NCBI GenBank assembly: GCA_016800925.1
Contig: JABCPU010000637.1
Span: 1 to 33,608 of the forward strand
Origin: Suillus spraguei
Lineage: Eukaryota; Basidiomycota; Agaricomycetes; Boletales; Suillaceae
Reading direction: 5' to 3'
DNA: 33,608 nucleotides
The notes under the pieces were generated by a model. The model was not told the DNA's origin and searched no databases. It was given only the letters and a program-made list of their open reading frames with translations. Position numbers and translations under genes: made by a program. Shown here piece after piece: positions 10,462 to 20,627 of the stretch (positions are counted from its first letter, which is position 1; every line of letters begins with the position of its first letter).

Positions 10462-12208
10462 ATGTTAAATTTCCTCCCTATCGCATGCACACAGTCCCCT
10501 CCTAACAAACCATCTGTCATTATATATCAGTCAGAGTTTGAGTCTATTATACAGAAAGAATTATTGAAGTCCCGCTACCTAGGTCCTTTCTCTACTATTG
10601 ATCTTTTAGAACTTATCGGCCCTTTTCAAACGTCCCTGTTTTCCATCATTCCAAAGCCAGGCAAGTTTAGACTTATTCAAAACTTTTCCTTCCCGCACAA
10701 TCCAGAGACACCCTTTCTTAATCCTTCAGTTAACTTGTCTATCAATGCCACTTATTTCCCTACTACATGGGGAAAAATTTTCCATCATCTACCTACTCAT
10801 ATCAAGACTACCACCAAACTCAGAAGCCGCCATGCATGACATCGCAGAAGCTTACCAAACCATCCTGCTACACCCAGTGGTCTGCATTGCTGACAACAAG
10901 TTTTGCATAGACACATGCACAGCATTCAGGGCTACACCATCAGCAGGCATGTACGGACACCTGGCAGATGCCGGCGCAGAGATATTCCAACACAAAGGTA
11001 TCGGACCCCTTGACAAATGGGTCAATGACCACATCTTCTTCAGAGTCTGGTTAGAGCACCTAGATGAGTACAACTGAAGCCGAGCAGACTGGCACCAGGA
11101 CTTAGCCAACTGGGGCATGCAGCAGACAGGCAGCAGACTATGGTACAGCAGCCGCATGTTTAATGACAACTCAATAGAGGAATTTAGCAAAGATTGTGCC
11201 TGCCCACTTCGGGACCTCTCAAGGAACTCCCCCAGATCCGAACATGACCATTGTTTTGCACACAACATGCAAGACATAGACGACGCATCAGCAGACCTGG
11301 GTATCATCTTGGAGCTCACTAAAGACCAACCATTCAGTCTCACCACCATCTATATCGGATTCCAATGGAACTTGCAGGAACAGAGAGTATCGCTAAGTCA
11401 AGCCAAAATTAATAAGTACCTCGAGGCACTTCACAAATGGAGGAAGAGACTGACTCATGTCATACAAGACGCCCTAGAACTCTATGGCAAGCTTATGCAC
11501 GCATGCGCAGCCGCTCCCCAAGGCCGAGCTTACCTCACTAGCCTCAAGCAGATGATCACAGTGTGCAGCAAGAAACCATTCCTCCCACACCGTCCTGACT
11601 GAGAGATCGCCCCAGATCTCGACTGGTGGTCTGAACTACTACAATCTGGGGGTGTGACTCGCCCTATTTACCCACCAGCCCAATTCTCAGACCCTCTCGC
11701 TTTCTCCGATGCCAGCTCAGGAATTGGCATCACCATCGTTATTGGAGATTTCTGGAGAGCCTGGAGGCTCGTCCCTGGGTGGCAGACAGCACACAATGAG
11801 AAGTGCGACATCAGCTAGGCCAAAGCCATGAGATTTGAACTCCTTGTTCGGACCCTCGCCTCTCTCCCTGACGATAGCGACAATGTCATCATCCATGGTG
11901 ACAACACAGGTGTCGTCGAAGGCTGGTGGAGAGGGAGACACAGGAATAGAGCTGTCAACAATATTTTCCAGCGCATACACAACTTCATCCACACTCTACC
12001 CCAATGTTTTGAAGTCCACTCAACATATGTTGCAAGTGAGCTCAACCCTGCAGATGGGCCCTCAAGGGGTCGCTATGGACCAGAACACCTTTTACTACCT
12101 CCAGCCCACATTCCAGAAGATGCCAGAGACCTCATCATCAATGCAACCGCCCCCCTTACCCCCACCAAACTTCGCCTATTCCACAATGGTGTCTTCTTAG
12201 ATAGATGA
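10462..12208 (+). pseudogene. RT and RNase H of the tyrosine-recombinase element
   Basis: RT begins around PFQTSLFSIIPKPGKFRLIQ, continues after a frame change as MHDIAEAYQTILLHP and TPSAGMYGHLADAGAEIF, and reaches the catalytic box WVNDHIFF (11028-11048). The expected Asp pair is Asn-Asp here because codon 11034-11036 is AAT instead of GAT. TGA stops at 11075 and 11600 replace likely CGA codons. RNase H follows: FSDASSGIGITIVIG (first Asp), a TAG at 11816 where Trp is expected, then IIHGDNTGVVEGWWRGRHRN and the last Asp in SELNPADGPSRG. The order RT then RNase H and the HGDNTGVV box are typical of DIRS-group elements. No product is possible. Confidence 0.85.
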
Positions 12209-13690
12209 TCTATAGATAAACACCTATAAAACCAAATATCTCCACGGTCAGTGATTCAGACAAATACCAATGACTGATAATGTGGTTGTATGTGGGTGGC
12301 TGTTTATGTTCCCCAGGCTATGGTCAGCAAATGAGTCACTTCTGTGAGATCAGCAAACTCTTGGACAATGACAAAGATTCTCGAAACAACTAAACTTCAA
12401 AGAAAAACACAGAAGTCGAACAAACTAAGAAACAGAAGTAACTGGCCAAATTACTCTCTCCAATGGAATGCAGGTGTTTTGCAACAAATGTGCTACTGCA
12501 ATTTGTGGGAGGTTACAACAATCACCTTCTCAGACAAGCAGGTTGGATCCCCAGTCAAGACTAGTCACTACCTCAGGGATCTTCTAGCTTACTATTGAAC
12601 CTGCTGCCAAGGAACTCACTATGAGTATTAAGCAGTTAGCAGGAATGGATGTCCTTGGATTTCAATACCAAGTCCCCTTTCAATAACTAGAGTCTATCAG
12701 TCAGTGAAGACCTTAACTCAGTATCGCTACTCAGATGTGCAAGATAGAGTGTTGCTATCAACTTCTGAAGTCTCTCCCACTAAGCTACTCTGACCTTAGA
12801 TGGACTGAAGAGACAACACAATTATTGGAAACACAAAGACACTAGCACCAACAAACTTTGAAAGAGAGAGAGAGATTAGAGATCAAAGAAAAAGAGAAAG
12901 AAAGAAAAGAAACAGAAGCAAGGAAACAGACAACAGAGACAGAAAAAGAGAGAGGAAAGATAAAAGAAAACTAGAAAGATTTTGTCAAAGAAAAATATTT
13001 GTTGTCTTGCTGGTTGTCAGACACAGTGAGCTCAGGGTCTTGCTAGTTGTTGAGCACAGTGAGCTCAAGGTAGTACTATCTCACAGAGTAGACTTCCCTG
13101 TTCTTGACAATGTTCTTGACAGTGTGCTGATAGTGCTGGTCACACTTCACTCTCAGTTATATTTCTGAGGGGGAGAAAATCTCTTTTATTGACAAAAAAG
13201 TGGGTCTTATATAGACAAAATGAATGGCTATGCTACTGTTTTCCCACATTTTGTAGGGGTGCTAACCTACCCTATTTATTGAATATTGTCATAGTTGATT
13301 TGTAATATGCTCAAGGGTGTGAGAAGAAGTCATGTGGGATATCGATGGCTATGCATAAATTTGAGATCAGGTGACTATTAGTGGCTATCCTAGGAGGAAT
13401 ATTTAATATTTGAAGCATAAATTTGCACTTTTTGTAGATGCATAGAAATGATGCGAGTGAATCATGGTGGGTTTCATGGGTTTCTCTGCAGGGTAACTTT
13501 ATGTAATTATTTTGCTGGGGTCACCTGACATCTGCAGGAATCTTATGAAATGGTTTCTGTAGCCAAACATACATAAACACACCCATGAAAAATGAATTAG
13601 AAATAATAAGCAAACTTTTACAAGCAAAAAGAAACTTTCAATTCTTAGTCATGGATTGATTTCTGAATAGAGGAACACTAAGCTATTATA
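12209..13690 (-). mobile_element. LTR-like AT-rich insertion between RNase H and recombinase
   Basis: This 1.5-kb block has no readable protein and almost no CpG. Read on the minus strand it looks like a fungal LTR: TATA box CTATATAAGACCC (plus 13202-13214), an AATAAA-like AATAAAAGAG just after it, and a long pyrimidine tract (purines on the plus strand, about 12852-12985). A candidate outer end is TGTCAGGTGACCCC on the minus strand starting at 13530. I could not fix both ends or a convincing target-site duplication, so a solo LTR or a mixture of remnants are both possible. Confidence 0.35.
13005..13070. repeat. Tandem duplication of a 33-bp unit
   Basis: Two adjacent 33-bp units (13005-13037 and 13038-13070) share the core ACAGTGAGCTCA and the flank TCTTGCTxGTTGT. 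They lie inside the LTR-like block, downstream of its TATA box on the minus strand. No function is evident. Confidence 0.8.
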
Positions 13691-14871
13691 GTCCTGGTAC
13701 TATTTGTCAGCTGCGGTAGTGCTTAGTCAGCCATGCACCAGACCAGTTTGGTGCATGTCAATGGGTGTTACCCCCCTGCTGCAGCCAAGCTCATCAATAG
13801 AACCCTCACCCGCCAACAAGTGTTCAAGCGAGCTAGAGCAGTGTGCGCAGAAGAGGACCAATTTGTCTTCAATGCCGCCCTTAGCTGCTAGTTCCAGCAA
13901 TTCCCACTCTTGCTTCAGTGCCCCTTTGCCCTCCAGTAACACTCCACAAACTCAGCCCCCCATTCCACAATGTTATAGACCCAATCTCACCCCCAACCCA
14001 TCACCCCTCAGATCCCATTGCCTCGCTCGCGAGAGACTACGCAAATGGCTCCCCTACATAGCCAGCTCCCCACAATCAGATACCACTTCAAACAAGAGCC
14101 ATGATTTCATCCCATCCAACGAGCAGCTGGACTGCATACTCAAAGTTGTATGTGCTTCCTGGGCACAGTCGACTAAAGAGACCTATGGGGCGGGGCTGCT
14201 TGTATTCCATGTGTATTGTGACTCCCTCAGCATCCCTGAAGACCAGCGCTGCCCTATCTCCTGTGGTCTACTACTCGCCTTCTTATCCAGCTGTGTGGGA
14301 TCTTACTCAGGTGCGGCCCTTGCCAACTATGAAGCAGCCCTAAGAGCATGGCACCTACTACATGGCCACCTATGGCTCATCCCCACAAAAGAACTGAAGG
14401 CTGTTCTTGACGGAGCCACTGCCCTCGCCCCGACCCCTTCCAGACGTTCCAAGTGTGTGCCATTCACCCCAGACATACTGGATCGCATTCACGCACACAT
14501 CAACCACAACAGCCCTCTGGATGCAGCCTTCTTCGCCTGCATTACCACCATGTTCTATTCAGTAGCAAGGCTCAGAGAATTCACTGTTCCCTCTATCGGT
14601 CAATTCCACATTGAACCAGCAAAATTCATTTCTAGAAATGGCATCAGCGATACCATTGACCGAAACGGCCTACCTGTAACCAGATTCCACATCCCAAGCA
14701 CTAAAATGACACCCATAAACAGAGAAGAAGCCTACTGGGTGGCACAAGAGGGCGCTTCAGACCCTAATGCAGCACTAGAAAACCATTACCGAGTCAACCC
14801 AGCTAGTGGCGACAACCATTTATTTGCCTGGAACCACCCCAAAGGTCTGAGGCCACTGTCCAAAGCCGCAG

Positions 14872-15144
14872 CATCAGGAAATTCACACATTCCTTGACGT
14901 GCCCTTATGCGGACTTATTTACACTTAACTGCCTTGGTGAAATTGAATCTACTTGTCCAAAATTTCAATGTGAATGAATTCAGAAAAAAAAAGTTGAGAT
15001 ATATTAATATACATGTTTTATTGTATTTCGCACTCAAAAAATATAAGATATGCCAGGTGAATGATGTGAGAGAGAGCAAACAAGTTTTGAGATAAGTGAG
15101 TTAAGCTGATTAAGCATGTTAAGGAATGTGTGAATTTCCTGATG
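14872..15144. mobile_element. 273-bp TIR element (MITE-like) inside the recombinase
   Basis: The ends are inverted repeats of about 30 bp matching at 28 positions: the left end starts CATCAGGAAATTCACACATT and the right end is its inverse ending AATTTCCTGATG. Removing 14872-15144 together with one AG of the flanking AG pair (14870-14871, 15145-15146) restores the recombinase frame (Ala-Ala-Val-Ile-Lys), so the insertion point is precise. The interior is AT-rich and non-coding. The size, long TIRs and clean insertion fit a non-autonomous DNA transposon; the superfamily is unknown, since a 2-bp AG duplication is not diagnostic. Confidence 0.85.
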
Positions 15145-15249
15145 AGTAATCAAGAGGCTCTCCATCATCGCATGTGCAGCCCAGTTACTGGACCTCAAAG
15201 GTCACAGCCTCCACATAGGAGGGACTCTAGAGTATTTGCTGCAGGGGGT

Positions 15250-15487
15250 TGTTGAGTTGCATGCAAGTCTCGGACACGTTCTGCGAAGTAATACCAACTC
15301 AAGTTTTACAGTGAACCTGCTGACAAACACATAGTGTACTCCTACAGAAAAATACCTCCTTATATATGCCAGTCAATGCTAAAACCATGCTGCCGACGCC
15401 CAGTAATATTGCACCATTGATGTGCCATTGATCCCGAAGATTCCCGATAAGTGTCGAGCTCGTACCTCAACCCCTGATAATCCAACA
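15250..15487. mobile_element. 238-bp solo LTR with GGGGT target duplication
   Basis: The block begins TGTTGAG and ends ATCCAACA (inverse TGTTGGAT), the usual TG..CA ends with a short terminal inverted repeat. It is flanked by an exact 5-bp direct repeat GGGGT (15245-15249 and 15488-15492). Deleting it restores the recombinase frame between LLQ and GVPFDVV. A TATA-like CTTATATATGCC lies near 15358-15369. Ends of the form TGTTGGA are common in Copia LTRs, so a Ty1/copia origin is the best guess. It keeps many CpG sites, unlike the element around it. Confidence 0.85.
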
Positions 15488-15744
15488 GGGGTGCCATTCG
15501 ACGTCGTCAAATCCATGGGCAGATGGTCAGGAGAGGCTTTCACACTCTACCTGCGGAACCACGCAATAGTCATTGCCCCATACATCCAAGCATCTCCCGT
15601 GCTCGAACCTTTCACACGCGGCACAATCAGGATGCCCCCTGTACGATAAAACTTCATCAGTGAGTACAGCTCCTAGCACATGCGGGTTTCCAGCTTCGCT
15701 GTTTGCATCGCGACACTCCTAATTCGTTGGGAACACAGCTCACC

Positions 15745-16016
15745 CCGAAACCCTAGGTTCGGTCACATGCGCCAGGCCGAAAAGCCCTTCGGGCTTTTGG
15801 CCAAATACTTCACTCCTTATTTCCCAGGCTCTCGTTTGTATTTAACTACGCCTATGCAATGCCATCGCTTTCCGTTCTCCCGCCACCTAGCCTCGAAGGC
15901 ATAGAATATGAACTTAAGTATAAGAGATGGGGGAAAACGAAGAACAAGTGTAGCGAAAGCGTCCGTGCGTGAAGTTACCTAATATGGTAACTCTGCTATA
16001 GGCCAGGTAACTGGCC
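15745..16016. other. Cluster of four short hairpins after the recombinase element
   Basis: Four inverted repeats lie within 272 bp: CCGAA-A-CC/GGTTCGG (15745-15762); GGCC-GA-AAAAGCCC/GGGCTTTT-GGCC with loop TTC (15775-15803); GTTACC/GGTAAC (15974-15991); and GGCCAG-GTAA-CTGGCC (16001-16016), which would close a GNRA-type tetraloop if transcribed. They may be the structured end of the retrotransposon or of another small element. No match to a known RNA family is recognised. Confidence 0.5.
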
Positions 16017-16283
16017 CGAAATGATAAAATCATTCAAAGCTTTATTGTTTGTAGATCTGCTTCGAGGTATTGCGTCTCGATACGTTAGATTCATATTCTT
16101 GGATTCCTGATACAAATCATACCAAGTGTATACTGTTAGAGTTTGGTATTCCTTCATCGTTCGCTGCTCGGATAGTCCTGACTAAGTATAAATACCTACG
16201 TCGTAGACTGTCCTCTCCTTGTCGTCTCCCGCCATGTCGTAGACACTAAAAACGGCGCCGTTCTCCAGCCTCAACATATACCG

Positions 16284-19200
16284 CTACAATATCTCAAGTG
16301 TCCTGACGTCCATCTTGTCCTGGGCAAAGGCCACATCGCTGACATGCGCAATGATGGTACGATCTGACGCGATTCTCTTGTATTCTCCGCCGTGCTGCTG
16401 TGCAAGCAAAAACGCACTAAAAGGCTGTCCAAGTCGAACAATCAACCGTAATGCTCGCTGGAGATCAACTAGCTCCTGTGCATCGAGGGACCCACCAGGC
16501 GAATCCACTAACGGAGTCCCAGGCGCAGACCAAAATTCATCCTCGCTCTGCATGTCGTCAGCAATGTCAGGCAGCTCTGTCAAGCCAGACAGCTCCGCAG
16601 AATTGGGCAACTCGAGAAAACTACGATCCCACGGACGGACGAGCAAGAACGTCTGTCGCGTGGTAAATGTCCACGAAGACGGTATCCGTTTGTCTTCCGT
16701 AGTGATGAGCAGGTCATGAAGACCGTCTGGATAGACTTCATACGTGGCATGTGGATCCTGGCCTTGAGTATGAGTCTGTCTCACTGCCATGACAGGGAAT
16801 ACTATGCAAGGCAGATGCAGTCTGCAGTTTGCGAAACAAGGAGCGCTCGTGTGATCGAGAAGGGTATAAAGCTCCAAAGCTGATTCCATAGTCTTGGCAT
16901 TTCGCAGTAAGTAGACCGAAGTCTGAATCTCATCCTCAGACAAAGATGGCAGGGTGTATGGTGGAACTTTGTATGAGATGATGTCGGCCGGAAGACAGCT
17001 ATTGAATTCGGACGATTGCCCCACCCAGTCAAGGGCACTGATGTCACCCGACTGAGCTACCACCTCCTGCAAGAGCCTCCCAAGCGCCTTTTGCTTCTTC
17101 TCGCCATAAATGACGGGCAGGTTGACGTCGAAAATACCAAATAATGAGTATGCAATGTCTTCCTGCCACGTGGTAACACGCGCCGACACCCATTGGAGTT
17201 TCTCCCGGGCGTCTCTCATCCCCGGTCGGAAGGCGATGAGGGCCTGTGAATCTATGCCCGTGGCATCTCCCATCTCCTTCATGATTGCAAGGGAATCCTT
17301 GTGGTTGGGAGAGCGATCACCGAGATATAAGGACCAATCCTTCTGATAAAACAGGACAAATTTTGAGGCGAGGAATTCTTGAACTGTCCATCCTCGCGTG
17401 TTCCAAGCACTGCTTGCGAGTGCGCCAGGCTGCGATGCAGGTGAAACATCCGACAGGTAGACGATGGTAAGCGCTGAGTGGCGATACCAAATAAACATGG
17501 AGTTGACCGATTGTTGGACTTCGACATTATTAGTCTGGTCGATGCAACAGGTATCAACCCATGCCCAGCGATACCCTTTATTACAAGCAGTTTCACAGAA
17601 TGACTTCAGCTTTGCGATGCTGCCAACTGGATCCAAGTCGTATACCACCCTGCCCTGGATATCATGTAGCGACAGCTCCGACCCTTCCCATCTATGGGAT
17701 AACATGACATAACGGAAGTACATCGCCACCGCGTCCCGGATGCGCTGCATTTGAAGGTCTTCATGCTTCATTGTGGACGATAAAAGTTCTTTGTACTCTG
17801 CGCTCATTCTGAAGGCAGTGATCTGTGCCTCGCGATTGCACAAACGCCCAGTCGAAGTGTTGATTAGACGATGCGGAGCGTCGTCGAGTTGAGCCTCAAT
17901 GCTCTCTTGAATAACACCTTCTGCCTCGGATGGAGTAATATACTGTTGGCGCAAGTCTGCACAAATAGTCAACAATGTCGAGGATGTACCATTTGAGCCG
18001 TACTTTGTGTTTGTATGTCTGGAGCATTTTCCAACTTGAAGAGCATGGTTTTGAAGGCATTGATGGCTTCATCATATTGGTGTGCACCATGAAGTGCCGC
18101 ATGCTTCGACTGATATCCAACGTACGATGAGGGGTTGAGTTCAATAGCCTGTATCCCCAAAATAAGCGTCACATACAAAATAGTAGCTGTTGTCAAACCT
18201 TTTCCGCGTCGAGGAGTGCATCGGCCCACAGCATTTTTCCAGACCTCGCCCTACCGCGGTTCGCAAAGATGATATCGGTTGCAAAATCAAGATCTATCGC
18301 CGCAGAGTAAAGTTCGATAGCGCTGTCGTAATTGCCCACAGCAAGAGCATCATCTCCGCCTGCAGCATAGAGCAGGCCGCAATCTTGCTTGAAAGCTAAG
18401 TAGAATGATGGGGTTGAGAATATATACCGTACCGGGTCGACATTACGAAAACTTGCCTATGGACCAATCAAGGCAACGTATTTTCGTGGCCTCATCAGCC
18501 GTATCCATCATATATCGGTATGCTTTGATGGCTTCTGGAAGTCTACCTGCCCGAAGGAGCGCGTGACACCGATTCTGGTGTGCGGTTTGCCACAGGGACA
18601 TTAGGTCCCACCCGAATAACTGGAAAAAAACACAGTGGGCATGAAAGACTGATTTGCAGTAGCATTGTAATGAACCTACCACCACGAAGACATCATATTT
18701 AACATGGATGTCTGACATAGACGAGAAAGAAATAGTGTTGACAGCGGAAGTGAAGTGGTCGGCGGCTCCATTGCGACGCACTCCATCTACATCATCTGAG
18801 ACATTCAAGCCTAATTGGACAAATAAATAAGCCTGATGTGCGAGGATCGCAAAAATCAGTCGATGCACTTGACCGAGTCACTGAGAACACTCACTTCCAC
18901 GATTTGACAGGCAAGAGTGTCGACATTGGGACAAGTGGCAGCTAGGTCGTGGACACGCAAAATTGCCTCATCGTGCTCATTTGCATTGAAAAGGGCGATG
19001 GCCTGACAGCTCCCAGGTAAGCAGCGACTGCACGAGACAAAAATGACATACCTTAATCAAGAGTAGGAGATGAGTTTTATTGACATTCGCATCGACGAAC
19101 ATGAACCCGAGGTCAAACGCTTTCATCGCACCCTGGAACTGCCCTTTACCACAGAGGGCGATGCCCTTGGAGATACAGCCCATGAAGGATGGCCGAATGG

Positions 19201-20627
19201 TCATGCTCTAAATCGACATGTACTAAGATGGCCTGTATTAGGATAGTATATCTCACCTTGAGTGCGTCATCAAGTGCACGGTCCCAGTCGGTTTTTCTCG
19301 CCATAACAAACGAGCGATTCGCGTAAGATATGTAGTCGTTAATATCAGCGTTGACCTCTTTGGTGAGCAGTATGTCAGCTGTAGGTAAGTCTCCGGATAT
19401 GCATGCGTTGCGGGCTATCGTGTTCATGGTGAGGGTCTGCATCACGCATGGTTAGATTGCGCGGTAGTAATAAAATCTGAGAACAAACTTCGCAATCAGA
19501 CTGTTGAGCCTTTGCATCAAGATCAAGAATCAATATGCAAGGAGATGAGCAAAGAAAGGGAACTCACGTTATCTGCTACCTGTTCCATCGGAGTATCTTC
19601 CCGTGACGCATCCTTGGTAACAATGAGATGAAGGCGAGATATAAAATGAATGGAAACTTGCATCTGATGCCTGGTCCTCGAGGACGTCTTCCAGCGAAGG
19701 TACTGGCCACTTGGACATCATTTTCTCTTTTCCTCCACTCAGGATGTGCTTGCCATCCGTGGAGAAGGTGACACAATACACGTCATCGGTATGCTTGAAT
19801 ACGGCGATGGTTTTTCGATCCGAAAGTTGCCAGACGCGAACATGGTAGTCGTCAGCTGCGGATGCGACAAGGGTGCCAGTAGGGCTCAAGGCAATGAAGA
19901 AGATATTCGAATTCTTAGCATGACCTTTCCAAGGTTCACCGACCTGCTCCCAGGTCGATAAATCCCAGATCCGTATGGTGGGATCACGAAAATCACCGCC
20001 CGAGACGAGCTGTTTGCCATCGGACGTCCATGTGAGTGAACGGTTCCATGATCCAAACGCATAGTGACCCTGGAACTTTGCAAAGCATTCCCTTGTGCCT
20101 GGATTCCACATTTGGATATTTGTCTTTGTTGCGATGGCAAGATATTCACCAGACGGCGAATACCGAACGCAGGCGATTTCAGACCCGCAATTGATTGGAT
20201 TTCCTTGCACCTGCCATGTATCTGTATCCCAGAACGTTATTATTTTGTCAAATGAGCCGCTCGCCAACATTGTGTTGTCAGGGGAAAAATCAAGCGATGA
20301 TATTTTGTCGTAGTGGACTTGGTTGGGTTTGGTGAGAAATTCACCGTCTCTGTTCCAGGCGATGAGTTCTCCGTCAAAATCACCGCTTGCTATCCATTGC
20401 CCATCTCTTGATACTGCAACTCTTCGTATCCTACTGCGGTGTCCCTGCATTTTCTTCAACTCAACGCCGTCTTCCAAGTTCCACAGACGAAGCGTCTTGT
20501 CGTACGAGGCCGTCACCATACGTCGTGTATCGGGGAAGACTGCGACTGCGAAAATACAGTCTTCATGACCCTCAAATGTTCGGGTAGCCGTGGTGATCGG
20601 AATGATGGAATGTTCTTCCTCCGTCAT
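16284..20627 (-). CDS. WD40-TPR-HET fusion protein (HET at the C terminus)
   Basis: Ten exons (20627-19662, 19612-19568, 19436-19257, 19207-19052, 19002-18895, 18832-18680, 18619-18457, 18395-18199, 18148-18004, 17956-16284) join in frame to about 1,261 aa. Residues about 17-310 hold seven WD40 blades (LRLWN, LIAWN, ITFWD, IQMWN, IRIWD, VRVWQ, MSKWP). Residues about 340-700 are TPR-like helices (YANRSFVMARKTDWDRALDD, ALLDAEKAIELNPSSYVGYQ). Residues about 787-908 are a HET domain: YVMLSHRWEG, WAWVDTCCIDQ, WNTRGWTVQEF. HET domains trigger growth arrest or cell death in fungal non-self recognition; the propeller and TPRs would sense or bind a partner. No NACHT or NB-ARC is present. Introns 1 (19613-19661) and 7 (18396-18456) use GC donors. 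The start is supported by alignment to the decayed copy at 8560; an upstream in-frame ATG exists at 20765. Separate genes are less likely because every junction splices in frame. Confidence 0.85.

Larger units (their letters stand above)
13704..15649 (+). pseudogene. Tyrosine recombinase, split by two insertions
   Basis: The N-terminal domain (NEQLDCILKVVCASWAQSTK, TYGAGLLVFHVYCDSL, ALANYEAALRAWHLLHG) and the start of the catalytic domain (FYSVARLREFTVPSIGQF with the first catalytic Arg) are in one frame to 14871. The frame then jumps over a TIR element to 15147 (VIKRLSIIACAAQLLDLKGH), reaches HSLHIGGTLEYLLQG, jumps over a solo LTR to 15488, and ends GVPFDVVKSMGRWSGEAF with Trp and TLYLRNHA with the nucleophile Tyr. 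The box H-x-x-R reads H-S-L-H: codon 15212-15214 is CAC where CGC is expected. This enzyme family integrates circular DIRS-type DNA; this copy is inactive. Confidence 0.9.
8600..15650 (+). mobile_element. Tyrosine-recombinase retrotransposon (DIRS/Ngaro-like), degenerate and nested
   Basis: Gag-like protein with a Cys/His region, then RT, RNase H and a tyrosine recombinase follow one another on the plus strand. RT plus RNase H plus tyrosine recombinase without integrase or aspartic protease defines the DIRS order. No methyltransferase domain was seen, which favours a Ngaro/PAT-like layout, but the terminal repeats (split direct or inverted) could not be placed; CTAGCGCAG occurs twice in the leader (about 8651 and 8733). 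Three later insertions lie inside (12,209-13,690; 14,872-15,144; 15,250-15,487). At least five premature stops and two catalytic substitutions show it is dead. Outer limits are approximate. Confidence 0.85.

Noticed and set aside
12344..12598. Plus-strand frame of 84 codons
   Set aside because: It falls inside the CpG-poor LTR-like block and shows no protein-like pattern.
8751..15650. Possible Crypton (recombinase-only DNA transposon)
   Set aside because: RT and RNase H precede the recombinase on the same strand, so this is a retrotransposon of the DIRS group.
15745..15803. tRNA gene suggested by GGTTCGGTC
   Set aside because: No A-box, anticodon stem or acceptor stem could be folded around it.
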